Virus record (IMG/VR): IMGVR_UViG_3300031565_000342
Location: 1 to 24,843 of that record
Origin: a virus
Reading direction: 5' to 3' (one strand)
DNA length: 24,843 bases
Part shown: piece by piece, positions 14,059 to 21,400 of the stretch
Numbering within the stretch: the stretch's first letter is position 1
Layout: every line of letters starts with the position of its first letter
Notes under the pieces: model-generated
Told to the model about the DNA's origin: nothing
Database searches by the model: none
What the model saw: only the letters and a program-made list of their open reading frames with translations
Made by a program: the position numbers and the translations under genes

Positions 14059-14071
14059 AAGGGAGGTAAAC

Positions 14072-14452
14072 ATGTCATACGTGGAAATCGTGGAAGATGA
14101 AGAACAGTTCGATCTTCCGATCGGCGAGAGCATCTTCCACCTCAAACGACTGGACAGCGAGGTCTACGAGAGGATCGTCAAGCAGCACACAACGACGAAG
14201 TGGCGGCGCGGCCAGCGGGTGAAGGAGACCGACGATTTCGCGGTCAACAAGGATCTGCTCGATCACCTCATCGACGGCTGGGAAAAGGTGAAATCGCCTA
14301 CCACGGGGAAAGACGTACCGTGCACCAGGGAGAGCAAACTCAAGCTCCCGAGTTCGACCAAGGTGGACATCATCGAGGCCTGCGATGCGGATCATATCAC
14401 CACCGGCCCTCCCGAGGGAGAGGATAAAAAAAAACAGCTTGAGCAATCTTGA
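14072..14452 (+). CDS. Tail assembly chaperone, short form (lambda gpG / Mu gp41 role)
   Basis: A 126-residue protein between tube and tape measure genes, the invariable place of tail assembly chaperones. It starts MSYVEIVEDEEQFDLPIGES, and its second half contains LLDHLIDGWEKV; the C-terminus is charged (EGEDKKKQLEQS). AAGGGAGG lies before the ATG. Near its 3' end the codons AAA AAA AAA fall on an A9 run (14426-14434), and the overlapping downstream frame continues to the tape measure start. The short form is expected in excess, with a minor frameshifted G-T product. The role comes from position and architecture; the sequence itself is too diverse for a family match. Confidence 0.75.
   Translation: MSYVEIVEDEEQFDLPIGESIFHLKRLDSEVYERIVKQHTTTKWRRGQRVKETDDFAVNKDLLDHLIDGWEKVKSPTTGKDVPCTRESKLKLPSSTKVDIIEACDADHITTGPPEGEDKKKQLEQS
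14426..14434 (+). other. Programmed frameshift/slippage site, A9
   Basis: Nine A residues in phase with AAA AAA AAA in the chaperone frame. A -1 shift meets a stop at 14440-14442; only a -2 or +1 shift (or RNA polymerase slippage losing one A or gaining two) enters the open downstream frame. Mu is known to use a -2 shift at the equivalent point. Confidence 0.7.
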
Positions 14453-14765
14453 GGAATACGTCCAATTCACCCTGGATTATCCCAAGCAAAACTGCACGCA
14501 ATGCGAGGAGAACTACGACACCGACGGCATCGAATCCGATTGCGAGAGTTGCGGGCTGCCGGATCTATCCAGCCAGGATCAAGAGATCCTGGATCTCTAC
14601 CACGAAATCAACTCACAGTTTGTCTACGATTTCCATGCCCTGGAGCTGGTCTTCGAGGTCCATGCTATCCGCTGCACCAGATCGGAGGCAAAGAAGCTCG
14701 TGAGAAAGCTCATCATGATCCACAAACTTGAAGGCACCAGGAAACCTGAACGAGAACATGGCTAA
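14433..14765 (+). CDS. Tail assembly chaperone extension (T region), made by frameshift
   Basis: The frame entered after the A9 run runs for about 110 codons to the TAA at 14763-14765, giving a fusion of about 230 residues with the upstream gene. No credible independent start exists: an in-frame ATG at 14385 lacks a ribosome binding site. The segment contains two paired cysteines, CTQC and CESC, spaced by 14 residues, which suggests a small zinc ribbon. A helical part follows (QEILDLYHEINSQFVYDFHA) and a basic end (SEAKKLVRKLIMIHKLEG). In lambda the T part binds the tail tube protein while G coats the tape measure. Its stop overlaps the tape measure start by 8 bases. Confidence 0.7.
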   Translation, partial: NSLSNLEEYVQFTLDYPKQNCTQCEENYDTDGIESDCESCGLPDLSSQDQEILDLYHEINSQFVYDFHALELVFEVHAIRCTRSEAKKLVRKLIMIHKLEGTRKPEREHG

Positions 14766-17700
14766 TAAAGTCTACATAACCCTCGAGGTGGATGATAGAG
14801 GCACCGCGGTTGTCAAAGGCTTCGACAAAAATACCCAGAAGGCCTTCGACAACATGAAGGCCCAGGCACACAAGGCATCCACCGGCATGGGCGGCTCTTT
14901 GCAAAAACTGAAGCAGCACTGGCTCGCCGTCACCGCGGTGATGACAGTGGCGATATTGGCCGCGAAAAAAATTATCGATGTCGCCCAAAAATGGGTCGAT
15001 GCCGCATCCAACCTCCAGGAGGTCACGAGCAAATTCAACGTCGTGTTTAAGGATCAGATAAAGAGGGCCGAGGAGTGGGCTGCGACTCTTGTCAAGAGCT
15101 ACGCGATGTCCCGGCGCGAGGCGAAACAATACCTCGCCTCCATGCAGGATCTGCTCAAGCCGATGGGCATGGCCAGCAAGGAAGCCGGTAAGCTCTCCTA
15201 TGAGGTCGTGAAGCTCGCCGCGGACCTGGGGAGCTTCAACAATATGCCCACCGCCCAGGTGATGGGCGACATCCAGTCGGCCCTGGTGGGCAACTACGAG
15301 ACCATGAAAAAATACGGCGTGGTGCTCAATGCCACCGTGGTGCAGGAAAAGGCCCTGGCAATGGGCCTTGCGGGCACCAAGGAGGAGCTCACCGCGGCAC
15401 ACAAGGCCCAGGCAGCCTATAGCCTGATCGTCGGGGGCTCCAAGGACGCAATTGGTGACATGGCCCGCACCTCCGGGGACTACGCAAACGTCTCAAAGAA
15501 GCTCGAGGGTAAGATCGAGGATGTCTCGGCGGCATTGGGAAATAAGTTGATTCCCCGTCTCACAGACGTCAAGAAAGGCCTCATCGAGGTAATTGACCTG
15601 ACTATGAAGTGGCTGGGACCCGAAAAGACGATCGCTGAGGAGCTCCTTGAAGGCTACCTGAAACGGCAGAAGAGCATCGTCGAGCGGATTGCCGAGATAC
15701 GGCAGGCCTTAGTTGAGGCAACCAAAACCCCCCGGTATTTACGCGAGCTCACCGGGGAAGCAGCGATAGACATCGCTGAAACACACACTGAGCTCGTCTC
15801 GCTCAACAAAGAGCTTGCCATCCTGGAGAGGAAGATAGGTTTCGTCAGGCAGGGAATGAGCGGAGCGGCGGAAGAGAGCAAAGAATCAACTGAAAAGCTC
15901 GCAAAGCCGATGAAGGATTATCTCTATATCCTGAAAGATGCGTCCGATGAGATGGATATTATGGCAGCACAGACCCAGGACGCATGGAAGAATTATGGCG
16001 AGCTGATGGCTTCGAATGTTGCAAAGAACGAATCCTTTCTTTACACGCTGGGCGAGGTCTCCGATGAGATGGACATTCTGGAGACCCAGACCCAGGAGGC
16101 ATGGAAGAATTACGGCGAAGCCCTGACTTCAGATGTCGTAAAGCCGACACAGGCATTTTTATATACCCTGAAAGAGGTCTCCGATGAGATGGACATTCTG
16201 GAGACCCAGACCCAGGAGGCATGGAACCATTACGAGAAAGGAGTCAAGAGATCGTATGCAGGCACCAAAGAACTGGCAGAGGCCGCCAGGGAGCTCTACC
16301 GGGATCTGAGAAAATATGAGGCGGACTACTATAAGTACAGCGATAAGCTCATAGAGATTCAGGCACAGCGCTATCGGGACCTGGGCATCGAGGAGGCCGC
16401 TATAGAGGTCTGGGTCACCAAGATGAAAAGGGAGGCATGGAAGGCCAGGACCCTGGCCGCAGGCTCCTTTTTTGAAGGCATGAAGGTGGGCTATGAGGAC
16501 ATGAAAGACGCCCAGGAGACCTGGGCGGAGCACGGAAAATACCTCTTCAATACCATAACGGACGAGTGGAAATCGGCGGTGCACGATATGGTGGACGCCT
16601 TCATCGCCGGCGAGAAAGAGAAACGGAACGTAGCCGAGATCACCTGCGACGTGCTCTCGAACATATCGGGCCGCATGGCCAAGCGCATGTTCGACGCTGC
16701 CATCGATAAGATCATCCAGCTGATCGGTGCCGAGATCGGCCTCGGTGTCTCGGGTGCCGGCGCATCGGGGGCGATGGCCGGAGGAGTCCCGGGGGCGCTG
16801 AGCCAGATCGGCATTTACCTGGCGAGCGGCGTCGGCGCCATGCTGGCAGGCAGGTTCCTGGCGGAGCAATTCCGGGCCGGGGGAGGGCCTATACTGAGCC
16901 CGTCGAAGGGATGGATCGAGCGCCACCCCGCAGGCGGCGTGATCCGGGAGGGTTCCGGGGCCACCGATGATGTCCTGCTCGGCTATACACCGGGGCTCAG
17001 GCACTGGGGCATGGGCGGCGAATATGTCATCAACCCCGAGTCCACGGCACGCCACCGGGAGCTCCTGGATCTCATCAACCGGGACCGGGGCCTGGCCACC
17101 GGCGGATATCTGGACCGGCGATATCAGGAGGGAAGCCAGATCGACTGGCGGCTCGCAGCGGATATGCTGGCGATAGGAGGGGCGGGTACGGCCGCACACG
17201 GTTTCGTCAAGGGAGGCCCTCCCGGGGCCTTAGCCGAGCTCATCACCTTTTTTGCCGTGGCGGTCCCGGCCATGTTCGCCGGCAAGCTACTCGCCAATCA
17301 ATTCAAGGCACGGGGCGGCCCCGTCGATATGGGCCACGGGCTGGGCGATTTCATTGGAGACATCGTCGGCACCGTCACCTCGCCTCTCGAGGGCCTTCCC
17401 ATTATCGGCGACGATATCAGGGCCATCAACGACTATCTGAAGAAGCGGCTGGGCTGGCTCGAGGGCATGATGGATCCGGAAGAGCTCTGGGAGCATGTCC
17501 TGACTTTGATCCGCACGCCCCTGGAAGCGGTGGCCAGGGATCTGGTCACACCGGGGAAATACTACTCCAATCCCCTGGATACGATCGGCAGCGTGCTGGA
17601 TCTGCTCAAAAAAGAAACCGAGCCGGAGCGGGAGCTGCTCAGCGAGCTGCTCAGCTTCCAGCAGGGAGGCCTGGCCACCAGGCGCTCGGTGATCGGAGAG

Positions 17701-17943
17701 AGAGGGCCTGAGTGGGCGGTCCCGACTTACGAGCCGGAGCGCTCGCGCTTCCTGCGGGATGTGGGAATGGAGCCCGAAAGGCTCGCCCGGGCATTGGCCG
17801 AGCAGATGGCCGGGGCCGAGACCGAAACCCACATCCACCTCCACATGGACGGCCGCGAGGTCACCCACGTGGTGGCCCGGCGCGCCGTGGGGGACCGGGA
17901 TGTGCAGAAACTCTTTGCCAAAGCCCTGAAGATACCGGGCTAG
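14758..17943 (+). CDS. Tail tape measure protein
   Basis: The start chosen is the ATG at 14758 (MANKVYITLEVDDRGTAVVK), which overlaps the chaperone stop; an upstream TTG at 14728 is possible but less typical. Of 1061 residues, a hydrophobic segment lies near 56-76 (LAVTAVMTVAILAAKKII), then the conserved minor-tail region (LASMQDLLKPMGMASKEAGK, FNNMPTAQVMGDIQSALVGN). A long helical centre includes three tandem repeats of 39-40 residues at about 394-490. Two related hydrophobic Gly-rich modules lie near 675-711 and 819-855. The C-terminal region has VIGERGPEWAVP, common at tape measure ends, and HIHLHMDGREVTHVV. By the usual 1.5 angstrom per residue rule, the tail would be of long siphovirus type. 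Confidence 0.92.
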   Translation: MANKVYITLEVDDRGTAVVKGFDKNTQKAFDNMKAQAHKASTGMGGSLQKLKQHWLAVTAVMTVAILAAKKIIDVAQKWVDAASNLQEVTSKFNVVFKDQIKRAEEWAATLVKSYAMSRREAKQYLASMQDLLKPMGMASKEAGKLSYEVVKLAADLGSFNNMPTAQVMGDIQSALVGNYETMKKYGVVLNATVVQEKALAMGLAGTKEELTAAHKAQAAYSLIVGGSKDAIGDMARTSGDYANVSKKLEGKIEDVSAALGNKLIPRLTDVKKGLIEVIDLTMKWLGPEKTIAEELLEGYLKRQKSIVERIAEIRQALVEATKTPRYLRELTGEAAIDIAETHTELVSLNKELAILERKIGFVRQGMSGAAEESKESTEKLAKPMKDYLYILKDASDEMDIMAAQTQDAWKNYGELMASNVAKNESFLYTLGEVSDEMDILETQTQEAWKNYGEALTSDVVKPTQAFLYTLKEVSDEMDILETQTQEAWNHYEKGVKRSYAGTKELAEAARELYRDLRKYEADYYKYSDKLIEIQAQRYRDLGIEEAAIEVWVTKMKREAWKARTLAAGSFFEGMKVGYEDMKDAQETWAEHGKYLFNTITDEWKSAVHDMVDAFIAGEKEKRNVAEITCDVLSNISGRMAKRMFDAAIDKIIQLIGAEIGLGVSGAGASGAMAGGVPGALSQIGIYLASGVGAMLAGRFLAEQFRAGGGPILSPSKGWIERHPAGGVIREGSGATDDVLLGYTPGLRHWGMGGEYVINPESTARHRELLDLINRDRGLATGGYLDRRYQEGSQIDWRLAADMLAIGGAGTAAHGFVKGGPPGALAELITFFAVAVPAMFAGKLLANQFKARGGPVDMGHGLGDFIGDIVGTVTSPLEGLPIIGDDIRAINDYLKKRLGWLEGMMDPEELWEHVLTLIRTPLEAVARDLVTPGKYYSNPLDTIGSVLDLLKKETEPERELLSELLSFQQGGLATRRSVIGERGPEWAVPTYEPERSRFLRDVGMEPERLARALAEQMAGAETETHIHLHMDGREVTHVVARRAVGDRDVQKLFAKALKIPG
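15937..16235 (+). repeat. Three tandem repeats inside the tape measure gene
   Basis: Units start at about 15937, 16054 and 16174 (periods 117 and 120 bases). Each encodes SDEMDI followed by a QTQ.AW..YG-type helix. The second and third share 53 identical bases (16054-16106 and 16174-16226), so the last duplication is recent. Unit gain or loss would change tail length by about 40 residues per step. Confidence 0.85.
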
Positions 17944-17952
17944 GGGAATCCA

Positions 17953-18363
17953 ATGGCCGAGAAAGAGATGTACGACTACCTGACCGTGAAGACCCCGGAC
18001 AACGACGTGACGCTGTCAACCCCGAAGCCGTGCGAGGTTATCGAGGACTGCGGCAGGAGCCAGGTAATCCATCCGGGAGACGATGGATCAGAGGAGGTAA
18101 TCACCCGCGACCCCGATGTGGTGTGCTATGCCACGGTGCTCTTCCCCGATCGTTTGAACGCCTCCGATGCGGGGACCATCCTGGATTTCTATCTCTCGGA
18201 CACCAAGGGCAACTGCATGGCCGAGAGCTTCAAGTGGGAGCACCCCTCGGACGGCCATACTTACGTGGTGAAATTCCGGTCCGACGTCACCAGGATGCTG
18301 AAATATACGATCTTCGGGTTTCCCCATATCAAGCTCAAGGTGATCGGGAAGATAGCCGACTGA
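17953..18363 (+). CDS. Probable distal tail protein
   Basis: A 136-residue protein between tape measure and tip protein. It is beta-rich, beginning MAEKEMYDYLTVKTPDNDVT, and has YATVLFPDRLNASDAGTILD in the middle with a strand-rich end (TRMLKYTIFGFPHIKLKVIG). AGGGGA lies 5 bases before the ATG. The place between tape measure and tail-tip hub is that of the distal tail (Dit-like) protein that closes the tube. I recognise no specific family, so the role is positional. It is followed by the longest heptamer spacer in the window. Confidence 0.6.
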   Translation: MAEKEMYDYLTVKTPDNDVTLSTPKPCEVIEDCGRSQVIHPGDDGSEEVITRDPDVVCYATVLFPDRLNASDAGTILDFYLSDTKGNCMAESFKWEHPSDGHTYVVKFRSDVTRMLKYTIFGFPHIKLKVIGKIAD

Positions 18364-18494
18364 TGAGGTTCAGGGGTTCAAAGATTCAGGGTTGAGAGGC
18401 TTAAAGGTGCAGAGGTTTAAGGGTTTAACCTTTGAACCCTAAATCCTGAACGGGGAACCCAGAACCCTGAACGCTGAACCCAGAACGGAAAACG
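18364..18494 (+). repeat. Intergenic heptamer repeat spacer 6, longest
   Basis: 131 bases with a forward half (AGGTTCA, GGGGTTC, AGGGTTG, AGAGGTTT) and a complementary half (TGAACCC, CCTGAAC, AACGGGG, CTGAACC). It can fold into a long imperfect stem centred on GGGTTTAACC. It continues to the ATG of the tip protein, leaving no clear ribosome binding site. Confidence 0.8.
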
Positions 18495-21400
18495 ATGTTA
18501 TCATTAGATGGGACACAGCAGGCAATCGTCGATGCCGACAACAAGGATGAGGTCTCCTGGCTCTTCGAGGTGGACCGCAATGGCAACGGCACTGTCGATT
18601 ACTACTGGTCCACCAAGGCCAAGACCTGGAGCGCCCAGGCCTACACCTTCAAGGTAACCGATTTCAGCCCCATTTCGATGAAGCGGAATCGCTCCGAGGA
18701 CGGCATCATCACGCCCGGGGAGTTCTCTTTCACTATCACCAACAAAGATAATGCCCTCTCGCCCGGTGATTTCTCGGGCGGCAATGTCACCGTCAAGCTC
18801 GTGATCAAGGCCGGGGCAGACGAGGCGGTGATCCGTACCTGGAATTTCGACTTCGTGGGGATCCCCGAGGCTGCGGAGCAGACCCTGGTATTTCGCTGTC
18901 GCGACTGGCTCCAGAAATATCTCGAGGGCTCCTGGTCCAATACCCCCTTGATCCATTACCTGTTTCCACGCAAATACGCGGCCGACGGGGGGGGTAAGAA
19001 GAGCAGGTTTAACGTCACCGTAGAGGCATCCAATGCCTGCGTGCCGGTGATCTTGGGGAAGCCCACCATCCCGATAACGCCCATCATCAACCAGAAGATC
19101 ACCAACGGCAGCATGGAGAAGAACGCAAACTGGACTGCCGTGGGCACCCCGGTGATCTGCCAGCAGAGCTCCGCCCAGGCACACGGCGGCACTTACTCCT
19201 GGTATGTCTCCGCGGATACCGCCGGCGACGGCGTGAAAGGCGCGACCTTTCCCACCAACAACGGGTATCTTTATAATGTTGTCTTCTGGGTGTATTCCGC
19301 CGAGGCCCACGCCTGGGACGTGAAGGTTCGAAAAGGGGATAACTCGGGCTGGATAACCGCTACGGGACTTTTCGTTACCAGGCCGAACACCTGGACGAGA
19401 TTCGAACGCAGGTTTCTGGAGGGCGCCGCCTCGGAAGGCCCCGGGGCCTACGTACAGTTTGAGGCCCATGAGGACGGCGCGCGCGATATCTATATCGACG
19501 ATGTTTCCATCATCGAGCGCTTCTATCTGGTGGGTCCCGATACGCCCACCTATACCTATCATGATGTCCGGAACCTGCCGCCGTTCGGCTCTCAAAGATA
19601 CAAGTGGTGGGATTACAACGCGAAAGAGAAGAATCTCACCGGCACTGACGGCAACAGCTACCACGTCATGCAGGTGATATTGACCGATGCGGATGGTGAC
19701 GGCATATCCGATAGCAACCTGGTCTACCGCGAGGGCGACCGGTACCTGCCGATCGGACTCCAGTATACCCGAGACGATACGAGCGGCATAACGAATCCGG
19801 GCGATGCGCTTGATTATATCCTCCAGGATTTCGGCATCCCGGCCGCCAGGATCGATGCCACCACGCTGGCCACCGTGAAATCTACGTACTCGGGCTGGGG
19901 CCTTACCTGGAACGCGGGTTTCTGGTTTCAGGAGCCGAGGGAGGAGATCCTGGCCAGGCTCCTGGTGATGTGCCACACCGAGCTTATCATCAGGGATAAG
20001 ATCTACTTCAAGGTCCACTCAAAGACATCCCAGAAGACGATCACCAAGGCCCACGTGCAATCCCAGGAGGAAAAGGGACCTAGTAGCTTCGAGTATCACA
20101 GCATCCAACTGCCCGAATTGAGCGACTCGGGCTACGTGGCGTTCGAGGACGGCGACGGATGCCTGAGCAATCTCATGAGCTGGCCTGTTTCGGTCAAGGG
20201 CGTCTATGATCATCGCTCCGACGCGGTGGTACGCGCCGATTACGTTCAGAATTCCCAGAATGCGCAGAGGATCGGGACCCTGGCCCTCCAGCGGAAATTT
20301 CTGCCGATGGCCGATGCGTCGTTTCTCGGCAAGGGGATCCTCCTCGCCCTGGAGCCCGACGATGTGATCACCCCCAGCCATGCCGACTACGGGGGCACCT
20401 ACCAGGTGCTCATCGATTCCATCGAGTTCGGCAGGGATCTCGATGTGGCGATTGAGGCCACCCGGTTCAAGGAGGCCCTCGATGATTGGGGCGATCTCGC
20501 GCCCTCCGCGGTCTCCCTGCCCGACGATGATGATTCATGCAGCGTCTATGAGGTCATGGTATCCGGCCCGGATGGGCTCGGCGACTCCGGCAATCCTATG
20601 TGCAACGTGATACCCGGCAGATTTCGGATAGGGCAAACCGGAAACTATATCCTCTTCGATCCCTCCAGGCCGATCCAGCATTTCGTCGAGGGCGGGGTCG
20701 TCCGCATGAAAATAGGGGATCTCGGCACCGAGGATTACGGCATCGAATTCCTGGATCATGCCGGGATTTCCATCCTGAAGCTCGACGGCGCAGGAGGTAA
20801 TCTGCTATCGGGCTGGTCCCTGAGTGAGCATAAATTTACGTGCCAGAGCGGTCAGGTGGGCCTGAATGCCGAGGTGACCGAGGACACCGACTGGCGCATC
20901 TGGGCGGGACACGCTACCCCGGGATCCGCTCCCTTCCGGGTGGATGAGGCAGGCAATCTCTACTGTAGCTTGATCCATGCCATCGGCGGAACTATCGGCG
21001 GCTGGACCGTCGGCGCCACCACGCTCGCCTCTGAGAATATCACGCTGGATTCCGACAACGATAAGATCACGGTCAATGGTATCACCATCGACGGGGCGAA
21101 TAACCGCATCAGGAGCGCGAATTACGTATCCGGATATATGGGCGCAGGCTTCACGCTTGAGCCGGATCTCCTGGAAGTGGGAAATGCCGCGATCCGGGGT
21201 ATCATCAGGACCGCGGTATTTCAAAAGGATATCATCAGTGCTGTCGGAGGCAATCTTGCCGTGATCCCTTCCGATGTGCTCGCCGCCGATATGACCGCCG
21301 AGGATGCCTCCACTCTTACCATCGAAGGAAATGAGACTTTCGCCGTAGGGGATCTCCTTAGGATCAAGGACGCAGCGGATGACGAATGGATGCAGGTCAC

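Noticed and set aside
14385-14432. Independent start (ATG 14385) for the tail chaperone extension.
   Set aside because: No ribosome binding site, and the upstream part simply overlaps the other chaperone frame. The A9 run explains entry into the frame.
14728-14757. TTG at 14728 as the tape measure start.
   Set aside because: The ATG at 14758 overlaps the upstream stop as is usual for coupled genes and gives a typical N-terminus. The TTG would add ten atypical residues.
18504-20018. A 504-codon open frame on the minus strand opposite the tip protein.
   Set aside because: It is antisense to a long coding region with recognisable hub sequence, has no start signals, and its protein has no plausible domain.
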